Both the position numbers and the translations under genes were made by a program. Below the pieces are notes generated by a model. That model was given only the letters and a program-made list of their open reading frames with translations, made no database searches and was not told the DNA's origin. A DNA stretch of 64,000 nucleotides from Gilvirhabdus luticola (lineage in GTDB: Bacteria > Bacteroidota > Bacteroidia > Flavobacteriales > Flavobacteriaceae): the NCBI RefSeq assembly GCF_032583975.1, contig NZ_JAWHTF010000001.1, one strand, 5' to 3'. This document shows, in pieces, positions 36,298-43,399 of this stretch. Position 1 is the stretch's first letter; each line of letters begins with the position of its first letter.

Positions 36298-36606
36298 ATG
36301 GCAGATTTAACCCAAGAAGAATGGTCAGAGCAATTATCATTAGATGATAATGCTGTTATTTTAGATGTAAGAACAGAGGATGAGTTTGATAATGGTTACA
36401 TACCAAATTCTATTAATATTGATATTTACGAAGGCCAAGGGTTTATTTCAAAAATAAAAGAATTGGATAAGAGTAAATCTTATTATGTGTATTGTAGATC
36501 TGGAAACAGAAGCGGTCAAGCTTGTGCAATAATGAATCAGTTAGGCTTTGAAAAGGCTTATAATCTAGTAGGAGGAATTATAGAATGGGAAGGAGATATA
36601 AACTAA
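36298..36606 (+). CDS. Single-domain rhodanese-like protein, cytosolic
   Basis: The 102-residue protein is one rhodanese domain with active-site loop CRSGNRSG (Cys66) and the LDVRTEDEF motif. It has no signal peptide. Rhodaneses carry sulfur as a persulfide; the acceptor is unknown. A second, exported rhodanese gene follows after 17 bp. Confidence 0.9.
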   Translation: MADLTQEEWSEQLSLDDNAVILDVRTEDEFDNGYIPNSINIDIYEGQGFISKIKELDKSKSYYVYCRSGNRSGQACAIMNQLGFEKAYNLVGGIIEWEGDIN

Positions 36607-36623
36607 CCTAAAAACCCAATACA

Positions 36624-37028
36624 ATGAAAAATTTATTCTTTTTATGTTGTTTAGTTACAGCTTTATTTACGGCTTCATGTAAAAAGGACGTTAAATCTTC
36701 CGAAGAAATAATTACTGTAATATCTCCAGAAGAAATGCAAGAACTTCTTCTTATTGATGGTGTACAATTGGTAGATGTGAGAACACCCGAAGAATATAAT
36801 GATGGCTATATTGCAAATTCACAAAATATAGACTTTAAGTCTCCTACATTTGATGAGGATATTGAAAAATTAGACAAGAACAAACCAGTAATTTTATATT
36901 GTCGGTCAGGTGGTCGTAGTGCCAAATGTGCACAAAAGATGAAAGATGCTGGCTTTGTAAAAATATATGATTTAGATGGAGGAATATCTAAATGGGAGCA
37001 TGAAGGATTTGAAATTTCATTAGAATAG
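36624..37028 (+). CDS. Rhodanese-like lipoprotein
   Basis: The 134-residue protein has a lipoprotein signal (LFTASC, Cys19) and a rhodanese domain with VDVRTPEEYNDGYI and active-site CRSGGRS (Cys93). It is a close relative of the preceding cytosolic rhodanese, so the pair places the same chemistry on both sides of the inner membrane. A strong terminator follows at 37031-37059. Confidence 0.9.
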   Translation: MKNLFFLCCLVTALFTASCKKDVKSSEEIITVISPEEMQELLLIDGVQLVDVRTPEEYNDGYIANSQNIDFKSPTFDEDIEKLDKNKPVILYCRSGGRSAKCAQKMKDAGFVKIYDLDGGISKWEHEGFEISLE

Positions 37029-37030
37029 TT

Positions 37031-37059
37031 AAAAAACCTCTCAAATTGAGAGGTTTTTT
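37031..37059 (+). terminator. Intrinsic terminator after the rhodanese pair
   Basis: AAAAAACCTCTC, loop AAATT, GAGAGGTTTTTT: a perfect 12-bp stem with a T tail, just after the stop at 37028. A weaker hairpin with a T-run follows at about 37142-37176 (CAAAG/CTTTG, then ATTTTTT). Confidence 0.85.
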
Positions 37060-37237
37060 ATTTTTCACTTTTTTTAAAACTATTGACTAATATTTTGTAT
37101 CTTTAATTACTTCAAATAGTTGAACTTTACCTACCAGTTATAAATTTTCAAAGCCAAAAACTTTGAATTTATTTTTTAAAACAAAGACTATATAATAGAT
37201 ATATAGTTAATTAACTAACCAATAACTTTTTATTATC

Positions 37238-38008
37238 ATGATTAAAAAATCGATTTCATTAATTTGCTTGGTCGCTATAGTATTTAGTGGCCTTTTTACT
37301 TTAAACGCACAAGAAGACTCTGATGATTACACAATGTGGGAAGACATTATGTTAACTCCTGACAATACGAAATTAAAAGTATTACAGGATAACATGAGAA
37401 AACATAATGCGACCTATCATAAAGATGGTGCATTCAAGGCCATAGTATATAATATTGCTTCAGGGCCCAATGCTGGAAATATTATTTGGGAAATGGGTCC
37501 GATGAAATATTCACATAATGATACTAGACCAGGTGAAGGAGGACATGATGCTGATTGGCGAGATAATGTTATGCCTTACATCAAGAAAATTCAAACTATA
37601 GAATATTGGACAGCCGACAAAAAGTTGAATAACACAAGTATGCTGGATGGCGATAACTCTAAATATCCTATTTATTTTGTAAGATATTATGAAGTGGCTG
37701 ATGGACCGTCTCCAGGTGTTAACTTATTTTTTGAAAGAATAAGCAAGACCGTAAAAGCACTAGAAGGAGTAAACCCTTGGGGTGTATATTATAATCAGTT
37801 TAGACAAGGTGATCTGGGGCGTCATATTGCGACTTTTGGATTTTATAAAAATTGGGCTGAATTTGATAAAGACTTAGAGTGGGTTGAGACATTTAATAAA
37901 GTAAATGGGGAAAATTCATGGCAGAATCAGCAAGATTTATATCAGGCTAATTTTAAAAACACATGGGATGAGATATGGGTATATAATGCCCATATGAGTG
38001 GAAATTAA
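37238..38008 (+). CDS. Exported protein of unknown function
   Basis: The 256-residue protein has a signal peptide ending near LNAQ. The mature part is rich in Trp and Asp/Asn (MWEDIMLTPDNTKLKVLQDN, IIWEMGPMKYSHNDTRPGEG, NPWGVYYNQFRQGDLGRHIA, NTWDEIWVYNAHMSGN). The halves starting WEDI and FFERI look alike in layout and may be two ferredoxin-like (NIPSNAP/ABM-type) units, but this is only by eye. It stands alone between two terminators, so it has its own promoter. Confidence 0.75.
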   Translation: MIKKSISLICLVAIVFSGLFTLNAQEDSDDYTMWEDIMLTPDNTKLKVLQDNMRKHNATYHKDGAFKAIVYNIASGPNAGNIIWEMGPMKYSHNDTRPGEGGHDADWRDNVMPYIKKIQTIEYWTADKKLNNTSMLDGDNSKYPIYFVRYYEVADGPSPGVNLFFERISKTVKALEGVNPWGVYYNQFRQGDLGRHIATFGFYKNWAEFDKDLEWVETFNKVNGENSWQNQQDLYQANFKNTWDEIWVYNAHMSGN

Positions 38009-38053
38009 AAACATGAATTATATCAAAATTTAGTAATAAGTGTATTAATTATT

Positions 38054-38087
38054 AAAAACCTCTTGATCAAAATGTCAAGAGGTTTTT
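38054..38087 (+). terminator. Intrinsic terminator
   Basis: AAAAACCTCTTGA, loop of eight, TCAAGAGGTTTTT: a perfect 13-bp stem with T tail downstream of the gene ending at 38008. Confidence 0.85.
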
Positions 38088-38195
38088 TCTATAAAAACAT
38101 TGATTTTATCTTCTTTTTCAACACTTTACCCTTTAAATTTAAATAGTAATTACTTTTTTTATAATTTTATATAATTGCTCTAAACAACTTTAATT

Positions 38196-38495
38196 ATGAA
38201 ACAAGGTTATGTTATTTTAATCGTCATTGCTTTACTATTCATTTCTATGTATGCATTTGCTAATTTTTCAGTTTATATGGAAAAAAGAAAGCGTAAAATG
38301 GCAAAAAAAGAAGAAATCCGTAAAGAAGCCTCAAGGCTAGAAGAACAGGCTCGTAAACAAGAAGAAAGAAATGTGAAATGGAAAAAAATGGATGAGCGCC
38401 GCAAAGAAATGAAAGAAGATTTAAAAAGATTAGAAGAAATAAAGAATGAATGGATTAAAAAAGGAAAATTTAAACCTGAAAAAAGTAAAACTTAA
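38196..38495 (+). CDS. Small membrane-anchored coiled-coil protein
   Basis: The 99-residue protein has one N-terminal membrane helix (about residues 4-24, VILIVIALLFISMYAFANF) followed by a highly charged Lys/Glu/Arg helix (residues 30-95, for example EEQARKQEERNVKWKKMDERR) likely to form a coiled coil. No family is recognised; low complexity makes similarity searches unreliable. Confidence 0.65.
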   Translation: MKQGYVILIVIALLFISMYAFANFSVYMEKRKRKMAKKEEIRKEASRLEEQARKQEERNVKWKKMDERRKEMKEDLKRLEEIKNEWIKKGKFKPEKSKT

Positions 38496-38520
38496 TAATA
38501 TATTTATCTAAAAACTATCA

Positions 38521-38558
38521 AAATCGTAAAAATTAAATTCTTTTACGGTTTTTTTTAT
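38521..38558 (+). terminator. Intrinsic terminator
   Basis: AAATCGTAAAA and TTTTACGGTTT pair with one G-T wobble around a nine-base loop and are followed by Ts, downstream of the coiled-coil gene. Confidence 0.7.
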
Positions 38559-38616
38559 TTCAAACTCTAAATAGCTTAACTTTATAAAATTAATACTAAC
38601 TATAAATACAATTTTT

Positions 38617-39159
38617 ATGAAATTTATTCTATCTATTTTATGTTTGTCAATCATGTTTATAGGTTGTCAACCAAAACCAGATAATTCTGCTAAAGAAGCA
38701 TTTGAGAAAAATTCACAAACAGTTCTAGAAAATTTAAAAGCTTTTCAAGAGGAGAATGTTGACTATTCGCAATATGCTTCCGATTTTGTGATGAGAGGCA
38801 CTTCATTTGGCTCTAAAGATTCTTTAGGCTTGGAGGATGTTAAAAAAAGCGACAAATGGCTTTGGGATAATTACGATTTAAAATTAATCACAGATCCTTT
38901 AGTCTTATTGCCTGGCGTTAATCCGGACACAAAAGAGTTAGACGGCTCTGTACGTTATTATGGCGAATGGGAAGTAACAATTCCGGCGACAGATTCAACT
39001 GAAGCTAAATCAGGTGTTGTAAAATATTACGAGTCTTACGATTTTGATGATGAAGGAAAAATTTTATTTCAGCAAGGGTATGGTGATACTTCAGGATTAT
39101 TTAGGTATTTGCATAACGAAGATGATAAAGATGACGGAGAAAGTGAAGCTGAAGAGTAA
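38617..39159 (+). CDS. Lipoprotein with SnoaL/NTF2-like domain
   Basis: The 180-residue protein has a lipoprotein signal (IMFIGC, Cys17) and a domain resembling the SnoaL-like/NTF2 fold: a leading helix (FEKNSQTVLENLKAFQEENV), then YASDFVMRGTSFGSKDSLGL and the strand set VRYYGEWEVTIPATDS, VVKYYESYDFDDEGKI. The C-terminus is very acidic. The fold is shared by enzymes and binding proteins; function unknown. Confidence 0.7.
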   Translation: MKFILSILCLSIMFIGCQPKPDNSAKEAFEKNSQTVLENLKAFQEENVDYSQYASDFVMRGTSFGSKDSLGLEDVKKSDKWLWDNYDLKLITDPLVLLPGVNPDTKELDGSVRYYGEWEVTIPATDSTEAKSGVVKYYESYDFDDEGKILFQQGYGDTSGLFRYLHNEDDKDDGESEAEE

Positions 39160-39178
39160 AACAAAATTTAAATTAATC

Positions 39179-39213
39179 AAAAAAGCCTATGTTTACTCAA
39201 CATAGGCTTTTTT
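39179..39213 (+). terminator. Intrinsic terminator
   Basis: AAAAAAGCCTATGTT, loop TACTC, AACATAGGCTTTTTT: a perfect 15-bp stem, just upstream of the tmRNA-end repeat at 39214. Confidence 0.87.
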
Positions 39214-39232
39214 TTGTGGAGTCGGAGAGAAT
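39214..39232. repeat. 19-bp direct repeat of the ssrA 3' end (putative distal attachment site)
   Basis: TTGTGGAGTCGGAGAGAAT is identical to 40723-40741, which covers the last 16 nt of tmRNA plus 3 nt of flank. Sequence outside the 19 bp differs. The 3' end of ssrA is a well-known site for tyrosine-recombinase integration, and integration leaves such a copy downstream of the gene. Confidence 0.7.
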
Positions 39233-39251
39233 AAAAATACTACTGGTTAAT

Positions 39252-39493
39252 AAATTACCCTATTCGAATTTAACGCCCTATCCCTTGAAGAAAAACAGGC
39301 GACTGTTTGGAAGCATGGCATTTTTCTAGATAACTACATTACAGAAGGGATTCGCATCAACTGTTATGCCGTTGCCATTTTTTTTGTGGAGGTAATTTAT
39401 CAATCAAAATATAATGTTATTACAGAAGTCAGGAGTTTTAAGTATGGGCATAGTCTTGATAAATATGCTCTTAACAACTCATTTTATTACTAA
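39252..39493 (+). pseudogene. Remnant of a small (about 80-residue) hypothetical protein gene
   Basis: An open frame without an ATG reads LFEFNALSLEEKQATVWKHG, then IFLDNYITEGIRINCYAV, FFVEVIYQSKYNVITEVRSF and KYGHSLDKYALNN before TAA. The strand-turn-strand pattern and internal consistency suggest a real protein that has lost its start, or whose start was replaced at the islet boundary. The last 13 residues recur at 40548-40588. The family is unnamed to me, though similar short proteins seem common in Bacteroidota. Confidence 0.6.
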
Positions 39494-39690
39494 ACAATTC
39501 TTTATTAGGAATTTAATCCCTACATTACAATAAGTTCTAACTCCAACATCTACTTTTTATTCCTTTAGACTTTCTATTTTAATATGTAAATCTGTTTTCT
39601 AAATCCCTGTAAGAAACAATTAATTATTCCCTACAATATTTTCTTTTTTAAGTTTTAAATAATAATTACTAACACTAAAACCTTTTTCTA

Positions 39691-40548
39691 ATGAAAATTC
39701 TTAACACATCCGGTTTCCTTAAAGCATCTATCATGGTAATGTTTTTTTTGGGGTACGTTGCCCACTCCCAAATCTATTTTACCTTTGCAAATGCCCAGAA
39801 CACCAATGACGGTAGTTTTGATTATTACGAAGTGGATGTGATGATACATAAACCTGGTAAGCCTGAAATCGAACTGGGCTCAGGCGAGTTGTTTTTTTTA
39901 TATAACACTGCCGCCTTTGGTAACAGCATTAATGCCAATGGAGCATTTGAAGTGACACATCCTTACCCTGGTTATATCTGCGGAGAATATTCTGGAAATT
40001 TCTACAATTATACTGGATTTACAACCAATGACGATACCGATTTTAGGGTATCATGGAAGTTTAGTCCTGTTGGAGTTGCGTTTGCACCAAATGTGAACGG
40101 CACACCTGCAAAGTTGTGCCATGTAAAAGTTAAGTATGTAGATGTGGGGCAGGACCCTATGTTCCGATTTGAGAAAGGCAATGCGTATGACGACCGATTC
40201 TATACGGATTGTCCAAATAATGGTGGGTGGAATGATTGTAACCTTGGCTATCCTATTCACCTAACTCCCGATTATTTTGATAGTTCTGGCTCCACATTAT
40301 CTAACAAAGATTTTGAGACTTTAACAGGTCTTTCTATATATCCCAATCCAACAACTGGTATACTGAATGTCAAAGGTGATGTTAGCAAATTACGGATTGT
40401 AGAGATGTATTCCGTTATTGGTAAACTTGTTATGGGTGCTAAAGATAACTTTAGAGTCATTGATATTTCATCATTACATGCTGGAATTTATTTCCTAAAA
40501 TTTAATACTGAAGATGCAATAGGTACAGTTAAAATTATTAAGAAATAA
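39691..40548 (+). CDS. Secreted protein with T9SS type A sorting domain
   Basis: The 285-residue protein has a signal peptide (MVMFFLGYVAHSQ), a beta-rich central domain (about 25-200) with no family I can name, slightly cohesin-like in the ELGSGELFFLYNTAAFG segment and with four Cys, and a C-terminal type A sorting domain (LSIYPNPTTGILNVKGD ... SSLHAGIYFLKF ... GTVKIIKK). It should be exported by the type IX system and attached to the cell surface or released. It is the only intact gene of the ssrA islet. Its base composition looks less AT-rich than the neighbours by eye. Confidence 0.88.
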   Translation: MKILNTSGFLKASIMVMFFLGYVAHSQIYFTFANAQNTNDGSFDYYEVDVMIHKPGKPEIELGSGELFFLYNTAAFGNSINANGAFEVTHPYPGYICGEYSGNFYNYTGFTTNDDTDFRVSWKFSPVGVAFAPNVNGTPAKLCHVKVKYVDVGQDPMFRFEKGNAYDDRFYTDCPNNGGWNDCNLGYPIHLTPDYFDSSGSTLSNKDFETLTGLSIYPNPTTGILNVKGDVSKLRIVEMYSVIGKLVMGAKDNFRVIDISSLHAGIYFLKFNTEDAIGTVKIIKK

Positions 40549-40588
40549 GGAGTTTTAAGAATGGGCATGAACTGGATAAATATGCTCT
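40548..40588 (+). repeat. 41-bp imperfect direct repeat, 3' fragment of the same small gene
   Basis: This segment matches 39431-39471 at 36 of 41 positions. In frame it reads RSFKNGHELDKYAL then stop, against RSFKYGHSLDKYAL in the first copy, so both derive from the C-terminus of one protein family. It begins at the last base of the T9SS gene's stop codon. Confidence 0.75.
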
Positions 40589-40678
40589 GTAATTATAACT
40601 TTCTTATTGAGGTAAAAAAACAGGCTTATTTGTATAAAATTAGTTTTACAATACAAAAATCGTACAAATAATAAAATT

Positions 40679-40720
40679 AAAAAACCATAACGCTTTAATA
40701 ATAAAGCAATTATGGTTTTT
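40679..40720 (-). terminator. Intrinsic terminator of ssrA
   Basis: On the minus strand AAAAACCATAA and TTATGGTTTTT flank an inner GCTTTA/TAAAGC stem and are followed by a T-rich stretch (TTTAATTTTATT), just downstream of the tmRNA 3' end. Confidence 0.8.
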
Positions 40721-40725
40721 AATTG

Positions 40726-41117
40726 TGGAGTCGGAGAGAATCGAACTCTCGTCCAAACAAGTAATTAAAGAGCTTTCTACACGTTTAGTTTTTTCATGGT
40801 TTTCGATTGTAAGCTGATAAAAAACACTCTACTTACAACTTATCTTTTTTAGTTTCAAATAGTCATCAAAGCGCTAACTATTCTATGTTAACTTTTACGA
40901 TGCCTCTAATTAGAACGCCGTTAACCAAGGCTTTCAAGAGACATTTAGCTTTCCTACCTAGTAGGACGAGGCTTTATCTTACTATAATTCAGATTAAGCA
41001 GCTAAAGCGTAGTTATTCTCGCCGTTTAAAGTTTGACCTAGCCTTTTACGTGTTTCAATGTCATTACACGACGTGCTTACTGTTCAATTAATCTCGCTGT
41101 CAAAACCAGTCGACCCC
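40726..41117 (-). ncRNA. ssrA: tmRNA (transfer-messenger RNA)
   Basis: The 5' end GGGGTCGACTGGTTTTGACAG and the 3' end GTTCGATTCTCTCCGACTCCA are the standard tmRNA termini. GGGGUCG pairs with CGACUCC to form the acceptor stem. The CCA is not encoded (CAA follows). The tag frame at 41023-40994 reads GENNYALAA then TAA, the usual flavobacterial proteolysis tag. tmRNA rescues ribosomes stalled on broken messages and tags the peptides for degradation. Its 3' end is duplicated at 39214. Confidence 0.97.
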
Positions 41118-41149
41118 ATTTTATGAAGCCTTCAAAAATTGAAAGTGTG

Positions 41150-41182
41150 CAAAGTTAGTGAAAAGTTTGTTTAAGCTCACAA
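41150..41182 (-). promoter_or_regulatory. Predicted ssrA promoter
   Basis: On the minus strand TTG (41182-41180), a 22-bp spacer and TAACTTTG (41157-41150) match the Bacteroidota consensus. Transcription would start about 26 nt before the mature tmRNA 5' end, leaving a leader for RNase P to remove. Confidence 0.65.
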
Positions 41183-41222
41183 TTCACTTTATTTTCGTGC
41201 AAAATTTATACCAAGTTATTTT

Positions 41223-42431
41223 ATGAAATTTGCCATTATAAAAGAACGTAAAAACCCACCTGACAGACGAGTCGTTTTTTCACCAGAAAAACTTGCCGAA
41301 GCCAGAGCACAATTTCCCGAAGCAGAGTTTATTGTTGAGTCTTCAGATATACGTATATTCCCAGATTTGGATTACCAAAGATTAGGATTTACAGTTACAG
41401 ACAATGTGTTTGATTGTGATGTCATGATAGGTGTAAAGGAAGTGCCAATAGAAAATTTAATTCCGAATAAAAAATATTTTTTCTTTTCGCATACTATAAA
41501 AAAACAGCCATATAATAGAGAACTTCTTAAAGCTATTTTAGATAAAAATATTGAGCTTTATGACCACGAAACCATTGTAGACCAACAAGGATTCCGCCTA
41601 ATTGGTTTTGGTCGATATGCTGGAATTGTTGGGGCTTATAACGGGTTTAGAGCTTGGGGTTTAAAGTACAACTCTTGGTATTTACCCAAAGTAGAGGCAT
41701 TACCAGACCAATTAGCTTTAATTGCGGAATTGAAAAAAATCACACTTCCTACTTTTAAAATTTTACTTACTGGTAATGGAAAAGTAGCTAGAGGCGCAAA
41801 AGAAATGTTAGATGCTATAAAGATCAAAGAGGTTTCCGTAGATGATTATTTACACAAAGATTTTGAAGAAGCTGTGTATTGCAATATTGATGTACTTGAT
41901 TATAGCAAAAGAAAAGATGGAAACGTGATTGACATGTTTGATTTTTTCGATAACCCAAAAGAGTATGTGTCAGATTTTATGCGCTTTACCAAAGTGACAG
42001 ATTTTTTTATTGCTGGTCATTTTTACGGAGATGGTGCACCATTTCTTTTTACAAGAGAAGATGCAAAATCTAGAGATTTTAATATAAAAGTTGTGGCCGA
42101 TGTGAGTTGTGATATTGATGGACCTGTAGCCACAACAATTAGAGCATCAACTATTGCAGAACCAATTTATGGTTATAATCCAAAAACTGAAAAGGAAGTT
42201 GATTATAAAAATATAAATGCCATTGCTGTTATGGCTGTAGATAATTTGCCATGCGAATTACCTAAAGATGCCAGTGAAGGTTTTGGTGAGATGTTTCTAA
42301 AGTATGTAATTCCATCATTTTTTAATAAGGATGCTGAAGGTATTTTACAACGTGCTAAAATCACTTCATCAAAAGGAAAACTTACTGATAGATTTTCTTA
42401 CCTTCAGGATTATGTTGATGGTTTGGAGTAA
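41223..42431 (+). CDS. Saccharopine dehydrogenase/alanine dehydrogenase-like NAD(P) oxidoreductase
   Basis: The 402-residue protein has the N-terminal AlaDH/PNT domain (MKFAIIKERKNPPDRRVVFS, then FFFSHTIKKQPYNRELL with the conserved His/Lys) and a Rossmann-type domain beginning ILLTGNGKVARGAKEML (GxGxxA). VVADVSCDIDGPVATTIRAS matches NAD-dependent, lysine-forming saccharopine dehydrogenases. Its true substrate is unproven; no lysine pathway partner is adjacent. It ends 22 bp inside the convergent DUF2809 gene. Confidence 0.85.
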   Translation: MKFAIIKERKNPPDRRVVFSPEKLAEARAQFPEAEFIVESSDIRIFPDLDYQRLGFTVTDNVFDCDVMIGVKEVPIENLIPNKKYFFFSHTIKKQPYNRELLKAILDKNIELYDHETIVDQQGFRLIGFGRYAGIVGAYNGFRAWGLKYNSWYLPKVEALPDQLALIAELKKITLPTFKILLTGNGKVARGAKEMLDAIKIKEVSVDDYLHKDFEEAVYCNIDVLDYSKRKDGNVIDMFDFFDNPKEYVSDFMRFTKVTDFFIAGHFYGDGAPFLFTREDAKSRDFNIKVVADVSCDIDGPVATTIRASTIAEPIYGYNPKTEKEVDYKNINAIAVMAVDNLPCELPKDASEGFGEMFLKYVIPSFFNKDAEGILQRAKITSSKGKLTDRFSYLQDYVDGLE

Positions 42432-42796
42432 GATACTTTATTTTCTATAATAGTAATTGTGATCACTCCAAGAGTATAAGCAATTAAATCACCAATTTGA
42501 AAAGTGCTTCCCAAAATCAGTTTGGCAATTAGGTTGTTTTGAAGATTTATTATGCCAATAAGGTTGAATAGTTGTGAGAATTCTACAGCAAATGCGAAAA
42601 TTAAAACTCCAAAAGCCGCAATTATTGGTTTAACGTTTAGAAAGCTTTTAACAAAACAATACACAAGCATCACCACTAAAAAATCGCCAAAAGTAAAACG
42701 TATGAAGCCTTTTGAAAAAAAGCAAACAATGGCTGTTTCAACAAATAGTAGAATTAAAAAAAGTAAAAAATAAGTTTTATTGAAATATATTTTCAA
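42410..42796 (-). CDS. DUF2809 family membrane protein
   Basis: The 128-residue protein has about four hydrophobic helices and the DUF2809 pattern (FIRFTFGDFLVVMLVYCFVK, FAVEFSQLFNLIGI, GSTFQIGDLIAYTLGV). Start is TTG; no ATG is available in frame at that position. Function unknown. It overlaps the end of the oxidoreductase gene by 22 bp. Confidence 0.78.
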   Translation of the reverse strand: MKIYFNKTYFLLFLILLFVETAIVCFFSKGFIRFTFGDFLVVMLVYCFVKSFLNVKPIIAAFGVLIFAFAVEFSQLFNLIGIINLQNNLIAKLILGSTFQIGDLIAYTLGVITITIIENKVSYSKPST

Positions 42797-43029
42797 TTCA
42801 TTAATTTAAAAGTTGAGAAATAAGTGAAACCCTCATGACTCTGGTCAATGATAGTGCTAATAATAATGTAGCTAGCGTTATTAAGTATCCCAATGTAGTT
42901 ATTGGTTTTTTGCATGGTTGATGAGTTTAATTTGATCGAAAACATATTTGTAGAAAATAGAGCGATTGATGTTTCTTGCAATTTGTAAATTACTAATTAA
43001 TTTTAAATTTGCTGGATAAATTTTAATTC

Positions 43030-43398
43030 TTGAATCCAGCAGAAGAATACATACTCAATCAACCAGAACCTTATCGTTCTATTTTGATGCATATACAAGT
43101 TATTATAGAGCATACAATTCCTAATATTGAAATGAAATATAAGTGGCGAATTCCATGTTATTATCTGGGAGAAACACCTATGTGTTACTTAAATGCGAGT
43201 CACAAAAATCAGTTTGTAGATGTGGCGTTTTGGCATTCTGCTTATCTTTCAAAATTTGATGAATATCTGGTTAGTGAAAATCGTAAAGTTGTTAAGTCCT
43301 TACGATATAAATCATTAGAAGATATTAATGAAGATATTTTTATTACTATTCTTCGTGAAGCGGAAAAACAGAAAGGCAAATCATTTTACAGTAAATAA
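43030..43398 (+). CDS. DUF1801 family protein
   Basis: The 122-residue protein starts at TTG with NPAEEYILNQPEPYRSILMH, the usual opening of DUF1801 proteins, and has KWRIPCYYLGETPMCYLNA in the centre. DUF1801 proteins resemble iron-chaperone/YdhG-like proteins; no activity is established here. It is convergent with kdsA (1 bp apart). Confidence 0.8.
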   Translation: MNPAEEYILNQPEPYRSILMHIQVIIEHTIPNIEMKYKWRIPCYYLGETPMCYLNASHKNQFVDVAFWHSAYLSKFDEYLVSENRKVVKSLRYKSLEDINEDIFITILREAEKQKGKSFYSK

Positions 43399-43399
43399 A

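Larger units (their letters stand above)
39160..39690. other. 531-bp stretch without an intact gene; left end of the ssrA islet
   Basis: It holds, in order, the terminator at 39179-39213, the 19-bp repeat of the tmRNA 3' end (39214-39232), a gene remnant (39252-39493) and about 200 bp of AT-rich sequence before the T9SS cargo gene in which I see nothing further. Confidence 0.7.

Noticed and set aside
37142..37176. Second hairpin after the rhodanese pair as a riboswitch or regulatory leader
   Set aside because: Only five strong base pairs are seen, with an AT-rich extension; nothing matches a known riboswitch, so it is mentioned only as a weak hairpin.
39383..39394. A partial third match to the tmRNA-end repeat (TTTTTTGTGGAG)
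   Set aside because: Only about 12 bases match, half of them Ts, and it encodes part of the small-protein remnant; likely chance.
40885..41091. A 68-codon plus-strand open frame
   Set aside because: It lies wholly inside the tmRNA gene on the opposite strand and has no protein-like features.
42793..42981. A 62-codon minus-strand open frame upstream of the DUF2809 gene
   Set aside because: The translation shows no domain, signal or helix pattern of a known protein; composition (Ile, Ser, Thr, Asn) is typical of chance frames in AT-rich DNA. It overlaps the DUF2809 start by 4 bp, so a real gene cannot be excluded fully.
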